Under the pieces are notes generated by a model, which was not told the origin of the DNA, did no database searches, and was given only the letters and a program-made list of their open reading frames with translations. From NCBI GenBank assembly GCA_020348445.1, contig CP070751.1, forward strand, positions 2,924,852-2,958,888: a stretch of 34,037 bases of DNA. Reading direction: 5' to 3'. The stretch comes from Thermoplasmata archaeon. GTDB taxonomy: Archaea; Thermoplasmatota; Thermoplasmata; GCA-020350865. Of the stretch, positions 7,319 to 16,176 are shown in pieces. The number at the start of each line of letters is the position of its first letter. Positions within the stretch are counted from its first letter, which is position 1. A program made the translations under genes and the position numbers.

Positions 7319-9144
7319 ATTAACGCCTCCAATTCTCTGATACACTCTTTTTTGACCTGTCCATTGTTGGTCCATCCACGTATTTTATAGTATCTAGTGA
7401 GGAGGCTGTCGAATTCTTTCCTGTCTATGTGATGTCCTTTTGCTACTTTTAAAGGCATGGGATCGTCAAAATATCGTTTTGGTAGGGTATCATGTTTTCG
7501 TGAGATTCCCTCACGGTTGTTGAACATTCTTTCGATGTCTATAACCCTTTTTCCAATTTCCTGTATATCTTTTTCTTTAAAAGCCCAGTCTGATGCACAA
7601 TGAATAAGTTTTTTCATCCAGTTGTAATCCACAAAATGTGGGCTGTTGAAACCATGGCATATGAACTTGCATATTCCCAAGCTGTCAATTGCAGCAAATA
7701 TGTTGTCAGAGAAGTATACAGTTTTTTCTTTAGCAATGTAGGATGTCGGGTCGTTTGGTATACCCTTACCATAAATCTTTTCTTTAACTTCTCGTGGTAA
7801 CCTTAGGAAGATTTCTAGTGTTGGTCTACTTCTGAGATGGTCTGCACCCCTGGATGAAGTAGCAATCCCTAGTGCGAATGCTTTGATGTACCGGCAGTCA
7901 TGTGGATCGCTCTGTGGTAATCCTTTGACAGCAATAAGATAGTTTTCAGATTTTTTGCCAAATCTTTTAACATTCCTTGTGCTCTCTGCAAGTATGTTTC
8001 CAAATCCTTCTCTCCGTGATATTTTGTATAATAATCTTTTTGCAAGGTCGAAATCACCAAAACGAAGCTCCTCCTCTGCCATCTTCTTATCAATAAATCC
8101 TTTTTCGTAGAGCTCGAATGCCCAACCAAGAATTGTTCCAGTAGATGATATATCTAAACCTAGTTCGTTGCATATGTTGTTGAGTTCGATAACATGGGCT
8201 GTATTTTCTATGCCAAGGTTTGCACCTAGGAGGCCCACTGCTGTGTACTCTGGTCCTTCTCCACCTAGTTTGTTTCTATGCCGACAGTGGACTATACAGG
8301 ATGAACAACTAATCATCTTTTCCACATAAGTCTCGATAACATCAGCGTTTAATGTGTCTGACCATGCATTGAGCTGGCTGTTTTTTGTTCGAATTGCACC
8401 TATTGCGTTGCTAACTTCATAAAGTAGCGGTGTCCCTACGCTACCAAGAATAGATGTTATCTTTGAGTTCATGATGTATTCTTTGAGTTGCTCAACTGTT
8501 TCAAGCATTTCCTCGGGATGTGCGATTTTTATACCTTGTGTTCCTCTTGCCGCAATTGCTTTTAAATGTTTTGAACCCATAACTGTTCCAAGACCACATC
8601 GTCCAGCAGCATTCTTCACCCCAGTTCTAACACAGGCAAATCTGACCAGGTTTTCACCAGCAACACCACAGACCGCAACCTCTACGTGTCCAAGGTCTTT
8701 TCTAAGGGTTTGCTGTACCTCTGTGGTATCTATTCCCCAGTAGTCTTTTGCATCTTTTATCTCAATGTCGTCATCTATTACATATATATAGCATGGTTTC
8801 TTTGATTTTCCGAAGATTATTAATCTATCAAAACCTGCATACCTTAGTTCAGCTGCAAAGTATCCGCCGCAGTTTGAATCCCCAAGAATACCTGTTTCTG
8901 GTGATTTAGCTGAGACATTGAAACGACTAGAGTTTGGGACAAGAGTTCCTGTTAAAAAACCTGTACCAAAGATGAGAACATTGTCTGGCGAAAGCGGATC
9001 TATTCCAGGTTTAATCATCTTGTAGAGGTAGTAGCTGTTAAGCCCCCTACCTCCTAGAAATAGCTTTTTTAACGAGTTAGGGGTTTGTTTAATTGTAACC
9101 TTTTTTTTGGATAAATCAATGATGCCAAGTTTTCTGGTGAGCAT
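7315..9144 (-). CDS. aor: Tungsten aldehyde:ferredoxin oxidoreductase (AOR family)
   Basis: 609 residues, full length for AOR. The N-terminal pterin-binding domain shows FLGGRGLNSYYLY, VSAKSPETGILGDSNCGG and GRCGLGTVMGSKHLKAIA. The [4Fe-4S] cluster is bound by CSSCIVHC (Cys280, 283, 287) plus a later Cys in SLGICKF. AORs oxidise aldehydes to acids, or run in reverse, with ferredoxin. The gene follows the benzoyl-CoA-reductase-type flavoprotein gene by 69 bases on the same strand and overlaps its own ferredoxin gene. It could oxidise an aromatic aldehyde and hand low-potential electrons to the ring reductase. BamB of class II benzoyl-CoA reductase belongs to the same superfamily, but other Bam genes are absent. 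An AAGGCGAT ribosome site precedes the ATG. Confidence 0.9.
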   Translation of the reverse strand: MLTRKLGIIDLSKKKVTIKQTPNSLKKLFLGGRGLNSYYLYKMIKPGIDPLSPDNVLIFGTGFLTGTLVPNSSRFNVSAKSPETGILGDSNCGGYFAAELRYAGFDRLIIFGKSKKPCYIYVIDDDIEIKDAKDYWGIDTTEVQQTLRKDLGHVEVAVCGVAGENLVRFACVRTGVKNAAGRCGLGTVMGSKHLKAIAARGTQGIKIAHPEEMLETVEQLKEYIMNSKITSILGSVGTPLLYEVSNAIGAIRTKNSQLNAWSDTLNADVIETYVEKMISCSSCIVHCRHRNKLGGEGPEYTAVGLLGANLGIENTAHVIELNNICNELGLDISSTGTILGWAFELYEKGFIDKKMAEEELRFGDFDLAKRLLYKISRREGFGNILAESTRNVKRFGKKSENYLIAVKGLPQSDPHDCRYIKAFALGIATSSRGADHLRSRPTLEIFLRLPREVKEKIYGKGIPNDPTSYIAKEKTVYFSDNIFAAIDSLGICKFICHGFNSPHFVDYNWMKKLIHCASDWAFKEKDIQEIGKRVIDIERMFNNREGISRKHDTLPKRYFDDPMPLKVAKGHHIDRKEFDSLLTRYYKIRGWTNNGQVKKECIRELEALM

Positions 9145-9213
9145 TACATCGCCTTATAGCAATGACAACAATTTGATAGCAAAGCGCCAACAACCAACGG
9201 TTCCATCTGAAGT

Positions 9214-11661
9214 TTAAAAGAGGTCATCAAGCTCATCACCTCCACTAGGCATCTCACCATGTTGCTGTGTATATTGCTGAAGCAGTTCACTCTCACGTTT
9301 CGAATACATGGGGTCCTCTTCAAATTTAAAAAACTTGATTTTATCACTAGATTCAAGTTTCTCCTTGAGAATCTGCCTTAGATTAGCAGTGCCTTTGATC
9401 TCTATAACATTCTTATCTTCATCATAAAGAGTGTACACCCCTGCTCCCTCTGGAACAGCATTAATTTTCTCTGCTTTAAATGGAAGCATATCGACTGGAG
9501 GCTGAGGAACCTTAGAAAGATAGAGACATAGATCACATTGAAGACATCTAACTGCCTCGCCGATGCCCTCGCCGTTATTAAGTGGTAGTTCTACTTCTGT
9601 AAAACCTAATAGGCGTTCATTTACGACTATCTTTTGAATGTCGATTCTTTTTTTAAGGAAATCTTCCTGACTAGATATTCGAGGTGATGGTTTCTGTATT
9701 GGTGACACAGTATCCTCTTCTAGACCACCAAGATACAAATGTATCTGAACAGCAGCTCTACTCCCCATACCAACCGCCTCCACAACAGAAGCAGGACCTT
9801 GGACAACATCACCACCTGCAAACACCCCAGGAATATTTGTTTCCAAAGTAGTTTCATCTGTCTTTATAGTTCCCCAGGGGGTTAACTCTAAATCCTCGAA
9901 GCCTGTGAAATCTGATTGTTGACCAACAGCTATTATAATAGTATCACCTTGGATGCTTGGTCCCTTTTTGTCTGAAAACTTTGGAACAAACCCACCATCC
10001 TTATCATAAACAGAGGTACACACAATGGTTTCTATACCGGTAAGTCTCCCTTTTTCACCTAAAATCCTTTTTGCCCCTAGTGAACCATGGATTGATACTC
10101 CATCTTCTTCTGCTTCTTCAATTTCCCAATCATGGGCAGGCATCCTATCCTTAGAAGAAAGATTCCTTGTTTCTAAACAAACAAGATGAACTTCTTTGGC
10201 CCCTAGTCTTAAAGAAGATTTAGCACAGTCTATGGCAACATTTCCGCCGCCAATGATTATTATCCTCTTTCCGAAATCCTTAGGCTTTTTCCCGGCCTTT
10301 ACCTCTCTCAAAAATGGTAAACCATAGAGGACGCCATTCATCTCTGAACCTTCAATATTTAGCTTGGCTGGATCCTGTGACCCGATAGCTATGTAAACTG
10401 CTTTATATTCATTCCTAAGTTTTTCCAGTGTTGTATCCCTACCAATTCTCGTGTTTTTCCTTCCTTCAATACCATGAGCCAATATCCAATCAATGTCATA
10501 CATTGCTACTTTCTCAGAAATACGATAATCTGGCATACAACTTGTCATCATACCCCCTAGTTTATCAGATGCTTCAAAGATAGTGACGGGGTAACCCATT
10601 TTTAAAAGTTCAAGTGCACAAGTAAGACCAGATGGACCAGCACCAACAATCGCAACCCTTTCTTTCCTTGTTGGCTTAATAACCTCAGGTGATTTCTCTT
10701 CATTCATCATTACATAATCAGAAGCAAGCCGTTTCAATGGTCGAATAGCAACAGGATTGTCAATCTCGCTTCTCAGGCATTCCTCCTCACAAGGATGATG
10801 ACAGACACGGCCACAAATCGTCGGGAAAGGATTTCTTTCTCTGATCGAGTCTATGGCCTCTTTGAACTTCCCCTCTGCAATCTGCCGTAGATATCTTGGA
10901 ATATCAACATGTGCAGGGCAATTCTCCTGACAAGGAGTTAAATCCTTTATCTTCTCAATGCGATCCAAAAAGGAACCAGTTGGACAGACCTCTATACATA
11001 ACCTGCAAAACTGACACCCACGATCTATCAACTTTTCGGGAAACATAGAATGATCAATTAACTCGGGAGGATCTGGTAAATCACCAAGTGCCTTAATACC
11101 ACGAATACTTGTACATGCCCCTACACACCTGCCGCAGCCAATACAAAGATTGTAATCTCGAACAATAAATGGATTATCTTCAAATACTGGTAAACCACGT
11201 GGTTTATAGCGTGGTGTATCCTCCGGTATCCCAATATATGCTGCTACCCTTTGAACTTCACAATCGCCAAACTTCTCACAGCATCTCTCTGCCATAGGAA
11301 CATTCAACGAACATGGCTCCCGTGCACATCCTTCTCGCTCAGCACAGACAAGACATGCATGTGGATGATTAGTAATAATTTGGGCAAGCTTCTCCTGCCG
11401 CATATGTTTAAGATCTGAAGAAGAGGTATTAACAACCATGCCCTGTTTAGCAGGAGTAATACATGCCAGCGAAGGCTCATCATCGCCCTCGATTTCAACA
11501 GCACATAAGCCACAAGCACCAAAATTAGGCATATCAGGATGATAACACAATGTTGGAATATAGATACCAGCATTCAACGCAGCATCAAGCACAGTCTGAT
11601 CCACTTGACACTCTACCTCTTTACTATCAATACAAATCTTGATTGATTGTTGAGCGTTCAT
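9214..11661 (-). CDS. Multidomain iron-sulfur flavoprotein, NAD(P)H:ferredoxin oxidoreductase (BzdV/KorC-like), with GIY-YIG-like C-terminus
   Basis: 815 residues. Order: N-terminal [2Fe-2S] domain (CYHPDMPNFGACGLC and a fourth Cys in ACITP), a NuoG-type His/Cys segment (HPHACLVCAEREGC), two [4Fe-4S] motifs (CIGCGRCVGAC, CQFCRLCIEVCP), then a GltD-like part with CQENCPAHVDIPRYL, CGRVCHHPCEEEC, an FAD motif (VAIVGAGPSGLT), an NAD(P) motif (IIIIGGGNVAID) and GVFAGGDVVQGP. RCLQCDLC adds Cys near residue 710. The last 77 residues look like a degenerate GIY-YIG domain. It sits directly after the ferredoxin gene, as bzdV does in the Azoarcus bzd cluster, and probably exchanges electrons between NAD(P)H and the ferredoxin that feeds benzoyl-CoA reductase. 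The Fd stop is 15 bases upstream; AGGAG overlaps it. Confidence 0.88.
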   Translation of the reverse strand: MNAQQSIKICIDSKEVECQVDQTVLDAALNAGIYIPTLCYHPDMPNFGACGLCAVEIEGDDEPSLACITPAKQGMVVNTSSSDLKHMRQEKLAQIITNHPHACLVCAEREGCAREPCSLNVPMAERCCEKFGDCEVQRVAAYIGIPEDTPRYKPRGLPVFEDNPFIVRDYNLCIGCGRCVGACTSIRGIKALGDLPDPPELIDHSMFPEKLIDRGCQFCRLCIEVCPTGSFLDRIEKIKDLTPCQENCPAHVDIPRYLRQIAEGKFKEAIDSIRERNPFPTICGRVCHHPCEEECLRSEIDNPVAIRPLKRLASDYVMMNEEKSPEVIKPTRKERVAIVGAGPSGLTCALELLKMGYPVTIFEASDKLGGMMTSCMPDYRISEKVAMYDIDWILAHGIEGRKNTRIGRDTTLEKLRNEYKAVYIAIGSQDPAKLNIEGSEMNGVLYGLPFLREVKAGKKPKDFGKRIIIIGGGNVAIDCAKSSLRLGAKEVHLVCLETRNLSSKDRMPAHDWEIEEAEEDGVSIHGSLGAKRILGEKGRLTGIETIVCTSVYDKDGGFVPKFSDKKGPSIQGDTIIIAVGQQSDFTGFEDLELTPWGTIKTDETTLETNIPGVFAGGDVVQGPASVVEAVGMGSRAAVQIHLYLGGLEEDTVSPIQKPSPRISSQEDFLKKRIDIQKIVVNERLLGFTEVELPLNNGEGIGEAVRCLQCDLCLYLSKVPQPPVDMLPFKAEKINAVPEGAGVYTLYDEDKNVIEIKGTANLRQILKEKLESSDKIKFFKFEEDPMYSKRESELLQQYTQQHGEMPSGGDELDDLF

Positions 11662-11676
11662 CTTCTCAAAAAACTC

Positions 11677-11964
11677 CTACCAAGAATGAGTAATTGCATC
11701 CATTTCACAGGCTTTAATACAGGGAGGAATGATCTTCTTACTAGTTGGTTTACAAGGTGCACATGTGTATTTAATCTTTTTTCTTTCCGCCTCTGCAACA
11801 AAGGCAACTTCTTGATCAGACAGAGGATCGTTGACATCTTCACCAACAGCCATCACACCATAGGGACAAGCATCAACACATTTGCCACAGCCATTACATT
11901 TATCTGTATCAATTGTTATAAAATATTCACCAGAGCCATCCTTATAACCATAATTTGCTATCAT
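11677..11964 (-). CDS. bzdM: 2[4Fe-4S] ferredoxin, BzdM-like electron donor to benzoyl-CoA reductase
   Basis: 95 residues with two cluster motifs. The first is regular, CNGCGKCVDACP (Cys23, 26, 29, 33). The second is stretched: CAPC (68, 71), then ten residues, then CIKAC (82, 86). About 35 residues separate the motifs. This resembles the Allochromatium/Thauera ferredoxins, whose enlarged loop (usually eight residues) goes with very low redox potential and whose Thauera member donates electrons to benzoyl-CoA reductase. The gene lies between the reductase ATPase subunit and the flavoprotein, as bzdM does. It starts 12 bases after the bzdQ stop, with a GTGAT ribosome site. Function by context and cluster type; the symbol follows that context. 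Confidence 0.85.
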   Translation of the reverse strand: MIANYGYKDGSGEYFITIDTDKCNGCGKCVDACPYGVMAVGEDVNDPLSDQEVAFVAEAERKKIKYTCAPCKPTSKKIIPPCIKACEMDAITHSW

Positions 11965-11976
11965 GAATCATCACAT

Positions 11977-12852
11977 CTATTTCTTTTTACCTTTTTCATG
12001 TAATGCCTTTGCAAACAAAGCTGCGCCTAGAGCACCAGCTATCTGCGGATCATAATTCGATGTATCCAAAATCTTGATACCAACTTCTTTCTCTAATCTT
12101 GTGACAACACCTTTATTCTTAGCTATACCGCCTGTAATAGCAAAATCCTCCTCGACGCCTATTCGCTCAAGAAGAGTCATAATCCTATGGGCCATTGCAG
12201 AACAATATGCAGCAAGCACCTTGTTCTTAGGCCAACCCTCCCTGAGTAAACCAGTAGCCTCAGTTTTAGCATAGACCACACAGGTACTGCTCACTGGTGT
12301 AGGTTCCTTATCTATATCCAAAGAAAGATTCCCTACGTCATTGATTGACACGCCAAGGAGATCAGCAAATACCTCCATTCCACGGCCTGTGCCAGCTGCA
12401 CATTTATCATTCATAAGGAAATTCGTAACCTTTCCTCGTTCATCACAATGTATTGCCTTGCAATCCTGGCCACCCATATCTAAAATGGTCCGTACCGAAG
12501 ACCCATACATGAAGTTGCCACCACGAGCATGACATGCAATCTCCGTGATAGCACGTTGACTAAACGGAACATTGACTCGTCCATAACCTGTACCAACAGT
12601 GTAAATAATATCGTCTAGCTTAAGACCTGTATCCTCCATAGCCCAGTTTATAGCTTTCATAGCAGAATCAGGGCTATCTGAACCAGTTCTCATATTAGAA
12701 TAAGCAAATAGCTCGCCATCCGCAAGAATAACAGCCTGAGAACTCACTGAACCAACATCCACACCAGAAGTAATTAACTTACCTTTCCAATCTATATCTG
12801 GGCTAGTCCACTGGGATTCTGTCCATCTCCAAAACTCTGTTTTTTCTACCAT
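11977..12852 (-). CDS. bzdQ: Benzoyl-CoA reductase (class I), ATPase subunit BzdQ
   Basis: 291 residues of the BadF/BadG/BcrA/BcrD (ASKHA) family, close to the usual BzdQ length. ATP-site motifs: SGVDVGSVSSQAV, LDMGGQDCKAI and ITGGIAKNKGV. Cys151 in NDKCAAGTGRG and Cys191 in SSTCVVYAK should bind the [4Fe-4S] cluster shared with the partner ATPase subunit. GTGYGRVNVPF, ITEIACHARG and MYG are the segments I recognise as Bzd/Bcr type rather than the general 2-hydroxyglutaryl-CoA dehydratase activator. ATP hydrolysis drives electrons to the BzdN-BzdO module, two ATP per two electrons in the characterised enzymes. It starts three bases after the bzdP stop, with AGAGGTG before it. Confidence 0.93.
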   Translation of the reverse strand: MVEKTEFWRWTESQWTSPDIDWKGKLITSGVDVGSVSSQAVILADGELFAYSNMRTGSDSPDSAMKAINWAMEDTGLKLDDIIYTVGTGYGRVNVPFSQRAITEIACHARGGNFMYGSSVRTILDMGGQDCKAIHCDERGKVTNFLMNDKCAAGTGRGMEVFADLLGVSINDVGNLSLDIDKEPTPVSSTCVVYAKTEATGLLREGWPKNKVLAAYCSAMAHRIMTLLERIGVEEDFAITGGIAKNKGVVTRLEKEVGIKILDTSNYDPQIAGALGAALFAKALHEKGKKK

Positions 12853-12855
12853 TTC

Positions 12856-13635
12856 TCATGCACCTCTCTTCCAACCAGCGGCTGCTAATGCTGCACCTAA
12901 AGCCCCCACATACTCCGGGTCCTTAGGCACTACTACCTCTAATCCAAGATCTTTATTAAGAGATTCGACAAAACCAATGTTCTTTGCAACTCCACCTACA
13001 AGTACTACATCTTTATTAAAACCAATTTTTCTAATCATAGATGTTATCCTACTTGCCATCGCATCATGAACTGCCTTAGCCATATTTGCCTTTGAAACTT
13101 TATTATGTACCATGGTCACAACCTCCGACTCCGCAAATACCGTGCACTGTGCATTCATTGGGATATCCTCAGTTGCCTTCAATGAAAGAGTGCCCAACTC
13201 TTTAAGAGGTACTTCAAGAGCACGAGACATAGCTTCAGTAAATGCACCTGCACCAGCAGCACATTTTTCATTAACCTCGAAATCTAATATCTTCCCGGTT
13301 TCATCGCATCTCATCCCCCTGCCTTCTTCAGCACCGACATCAATAACACTTCTAGCAGCAGGATGAAGATAAACTGCCCCTAGTGAATCACAGCCTACTA
13401 CAGATTTAGTTTCATCATAGAATGGAGCAAGCTTCTCACCAGTACCTGTAGAGACAACCTTGTCGAGGTCATCCTTGTTAAGACCAGCCTCTTTAAGGGC
13501 CATATCTATTGCTTTCTGAGCACTTTTTGTCACTTCAAACCCTGCTAGCTCATTAGATTTTGCAACAATCTTGTTATCCTTCAAAATCACGACTTTGATA
13601 TTCTTTGCACCTAGGTCAATTCCCATAGTGATCAT
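12856..13635 (-). CDS. bzdP: Benzoyl-CoA reductase (class I), second ATPase subunit BzdP
   Basis: About 259 residues, the shorter ASKHA subunit that pairs with BzdQ. Motifs: MGIDLGAKNIKVV (P-loop-like; the usual Ser/Thr after Gly is Ala here), VIDVGAEEGRGMRCDE, and VLVGGVAKNIGFVE. Cys125 in NEKCAAGAGAF and Cys164 in NAQCTVFAESE match the cluster Cys of BzdQ. STGTGEKLAPF and LGAVYLHPAAR resemble BcrD. The presence of two different ATPase subunits marks a heteromeric class I reductase; dehydratase activators are homodimers. I chose the ATG at 13635, eight bases after AGGAGG; the ATG at 13641 is only two bases from it. It lies 20 bases downstream of the bzdO stop. Confidence 0.92.
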   Translation of the reverse strand: MITMGIDLGAKNIKVVILKDNKIVAKSNELAGFEVTKSAQKAIDMALKEAGLNKDDLDKVVSTGTGEKLAPFYDETKSVVGCDSLGAVYLHPAARSVIDVGAEEGRGMRCDETGKILDFEVNEKCAAGAGAFTEAMSRALEVPLKELGTLSLKATEDIPMNAQCTVFAESEVVTMVHNKVSKANMAKAVHDAMASRITSMIRKIGFNKDVVLVGGVAKNIGFVESLNKDLGLEVVVPKDPEYVGALGAALAAAGWKRGA

Positions 13636-13655
13636 AATCATATCCTCCTATATTT

Positions 13656-14999
13656 TTATTTGACACCCAATGTCTCCATAAATGCATTGATTTTAGCCTT
13701 TGTTCTTGCCTCATCAAACTCTCTTTCATCAGCGTTGTTTCCCTCGAATGCCATAACTGGAAAACCGGCGTCAAGAAGAGCCAACCTATTTTCAGCAATA
13801 CCTACAGTAAGCCCTTCGCAGCCCCTGTTGTAATGAAGCATAACACCATCGAGTTTCCACTCACGGGCAATTCGTATCATCATATCACTCTTGAGATGAC
13901 ATGAGTAGAAATGTTGCCATTCGGGTTTATGCAATTCATATTTTACATATTCATAAAGTGCTTGATCTCTACTTGAGAAATCCGTATCAGGTATGGTTTT
14001 TGGACCCCAAGTACCATCCTTTTTTACCTCCCATTGACCAATAAGACCAAAAGTGTAGAGCGAACCTATACTGATACATCCAAACTTCTCAAGATACCTA
14101 AAAATACTTAAAAAACTCCACGGTGGTTGCGTGTCTGACATCACTCTGACACGTTCATTGGGTACAGCAGCGATACCTCTCTTTACCCTGTCCTTTACCT
14201 CGGGGAGAAGATCTTTTTCATAAAAATCTGCGACCTGTCTACCTGCTTTTTGTAGAGTACCAAGGACATACAATGAATAAATGGATTTTTCATCCAATGG
14301 GGCCGGTATAGCCTTATTCAGTTCACAAATCTCTGCCCATTTTGATGTTGACACAAAATGATTCCGAATAGCCTTAAACAACAGTTCATCATCATAATCC
14401 CTACCAGTAATCTTCTCCAAAAATTTGATACCATCCTTTAGTTGTTCCACAACATACTTGATCTTGCTATCGGTGAGTTCATTGGCGGGGCCTACAGCAT
14501 TATCCACCGTAAACATGGGAATGCCGCCTTCAAGGTCTGATACCACCTGATACCACTTGGCATGAGAGCAGCAGATATGATCCTGCCAGATAAAATCAGG
14601 TTTCGGGAAGCCTAGCGGCTTTGCCCCTTGAAACCTTGGGACAAACTCTCCTGCGTCGTTATATCCAAAAGCATATTTATCAATAATAACAGAACCCCAA
14701 TAGTTCCGCATATAAGCACAGAGATCTCGAGGATAACCTTTTACCTCAGTAGCCTCCATGCATTCTAACGAAAGCTCTTTGTCAAACGCAATAGTGGCAG
14801 AATAGGGTTCACTAGTAATTGGGTAAACATCATTGCCCAAGCCTGCAGGAATGGCATCAAACGTCCATGCACCACCAGCCCATCGTATTCCACCTTTGTC
14901 ATGCGCCTTAGCATAATCCTGATAATACTTTGTCCGGATATTTTTCGCCTTGTTCCAACATTTCAATTTCTCAGTTGGATATTTAGCCTCAAGTTCCAT
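13656..14999 (-). CDS. bzdO: Benzoyl-CoA reductase (class I), BzdO subunit
   Basis: 447 residues, in the range of BzdO/BcrB. It belongs to the 2-hydroxyglutaryl-CoA dehydratase D fold and with BzdN binds [4Fe-4S] clusters and benzoyl-CoA. Seen: [18 protein letters not shown] near residues 38-55, [14 protein letters not shown] with two Cys, [27 protein letters not shown], and [18 protein letters not shown] with a likely cluster Cys near the end. The aromatic-rich N-terminal third distinguishes it from dehydratase subunits, as far as I can judge. AGGAGGT precedes the ATG and overlaps the bzdN TAG, so translation is coupled. Together with bzdN, bzdP and bzdQ it completes the four-subunit enzyme that reduces benzoyl-CoA to cyclohexa-1,5-diene-1-carbonyl-CoA. 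Confidence 0.93.
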   Translation of the reverse strand: MELEAKYPTEKLKCWNKAKNIRTKYYQDYAKAHDKGGIRWAGGAWTFDAIPAGLGNDVYPITSEPYSATIAFDKELSLECMEATEVKGYPRDLCAYMRNYWGSVIIDKYAFGYNDAGEFVPRFQGAKPLGFPKPDFIWQDHICCSHAKWYQVVSDLEGGIPMFTVDNAVGPANELTDSKIKYVVEQLKDGIKFLEKITGRDYDDELLFKAIRNHFVSTSKWAEICELNKAIPAPLDEKSIYSLYVLGTLQKAGRQVADFYEKDLLPEVKDRVKRGIAAVPNERVRVMSDTQPPWSFLSIFRYLEKFGCISIGSLYTFGLIGQWEVKKDGTWGPKTIPDTDFSSRDQALYEYVKYELHKPEWQHFYSCHLKSDMMIRIAREWKLDGVMLHYNRGCEGLTVGIAENRLALLDAGFPVMAFEGNNADEREFDEARTKAKINAFMETLGVK

Positions 15000-15012
15000 A
15001 TTTCATTACCTC

Positions 15013-16116
15013 CTAGAACAAATCCTCCTCACCTATCATTTCAAGAAACGCTTCTACTCGAATCTTAAACTGACCCACAGGCACTGTCACATCAAACTCC
15101 AGGAATAAAGTTGGTATCCCAGCATCCCCAAGTGCTTTTTTTATGGCCACGAAATCCAGCTCATGCGGGTCACAGAACTTCTGTTGCATAATGATAACGC
15201 CATCAACATTCCATTCCTTACATAAATTCAAAATGTGAGGGATTCTTTTACGCTCCTCCCAGTCCTTTGACGGACAAGGGACTCGATCTATATACCGTGC
15301 TGCTATTGACGCTAACCGATCCTCTCCAGGCATCACCTCATTCCAAAAATATCTCGAACCTGTACAATGATCGTCCGTCACAAACGTGGCGCCAAGGTTC
15401 TCCACCATGTTCATAAAGACGGTATCATCATCCTCTGATCCAAGGATCATCAATCTACTACCAGCTTCTCTATCAGGTGTATAGTTATCTAGTTTCTTTA
15501 GAAGATCTTTTAACATCTTGTTATGTTCAGCTTTATCAGTCATTTGCATAGCCATGACAATTTCCATGACCTCCTCACCAGTAATAGGCGGGTTGTCACG
15601 TTTCCTCAGATCATAAAGCTTCCTCATCAGACGTCTGTTCTCGTTGTAAACCTTTATAGCATTGTCCAAATCCTTATCAGTGATCTTTTTACCAGTCCAG
15701 TCTTCCACTTCTTTCTTAAAAATACGGTATTCCTCGGTTAGAAACTCATGTGCATGCGGACTCTGAACCTTATTAGGCATGCATAGGAATTTCTCAAAAT
15801 CTACAGGTCTATGCTTAATCCAACTAGTATACGCCTGCCGAATATGAAGACACGACTGAGCGATCATAAGACCGTCAAGGTATTTATATCTGTTCTTGAG
15901 TCCTTGAGCAAGACAATCCCGACAGAAAGGACAAAACATGGCAAAGATATGCGGCTCTGTGACATCCTGCGGTTCGTGACTACCAAGAATACGCACAGGC
16001 AATATCCCTGCAGCATACAATATCTCTTCGGGTACATAGGTACAAAAATACCCCATCACCTTTCCATTAGTCTTCTTCTTCCACTGTTTAGCATAATCAT
16101 GCCGGTTTTTTTCCAA
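15013..16116 (-). CDS. bzdN: Benzoyl-CoA reductase (class I), BzdN subunit
   Basis: 367 residues from the TTG at 16116. HgdB/BcrC fold: GYFCTYVPEEILYAAGILPVR at the N-terminus is the family hallmark (about residues 22-42), then FCPFCRDCLAQGL with three Cys, IAQSCLHIRQ, FVTDDHCTGSRYFW, and MQQKFCDPHELD. It forms the substrate- and cluster-binding module with BzdO. The true start is uncertain: the homologous-looking frame continues upstream through ETIEQFRQL, and a strong GGGGGTG site sits five bases before an in-frame ATA at 16143, giving 376 residues, close to the usual BzdN length. The TTG has only a weak AGG. First gene of the reductase set; a TATA-like box at 16185-16192 could be its own promoter. 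Confidence 0.92.
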   Translation of the reverse strand: MEKNRHDYAKQWKKKTNGKVMGYFCTYVPEEILYAAGILPVRILGSHEPQDVTEPHIFAMFCPFCRDCLAQGLKNRYKYLDGLMIAQSCLHIRQAYTSWIKHRPVDFEKFLCMPNKVQSPHAHEFLTEEYRIFKKEVEDWTGKKITDKDLDNAIKVYNENRRLMRKLYDLRKRDNPPITGEEVMEIVMAMQMTDKAEHNKMLKDLLKKLDNYTPDREAGSRLMILGSEDDDTVFMNMVENLGATFVTDDHCTGSRYFWNEVMPGEDRLASIAARYIDRVPCPSKDWEERKRIPHILNLCKEWNVDGVIIMQQKFCDPHELDFVAIKKALGDAGIPTLFLEFDVTVPVGQFKIRVEAFLEMIGEEDLF

Positions 16117-16176
16117 TTGCCTGAATTGTTCAATCGTTTCTATTTTAACACCCCCTTTTTTACATTGTCTTTTAGA

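Noticed and set aside
6938..7390. 150-codon plus-strand reading frame opposite the four-cluster ferredoxin
   Set aside because: The minus strand has four clear cluster motifs; the plus frame is their antisense shadow.
7315..9144. AOR-family protein as BamB, the class II (ATP-independent) benzoyl-CoA reductase
   Set aside because: No bamD-I type genes are present, the length is that of ordinary AOR, and a complete class I reductase lies beside it. I cannot exclude it by residues alone.
9144..9356. 70-codon minus-strand frame bridging the flavoprotein end and the AOR start
   Set aside because: It overlaps the conserved C-terminal domain of the flavoprotein in another frame and has no recognisable features.
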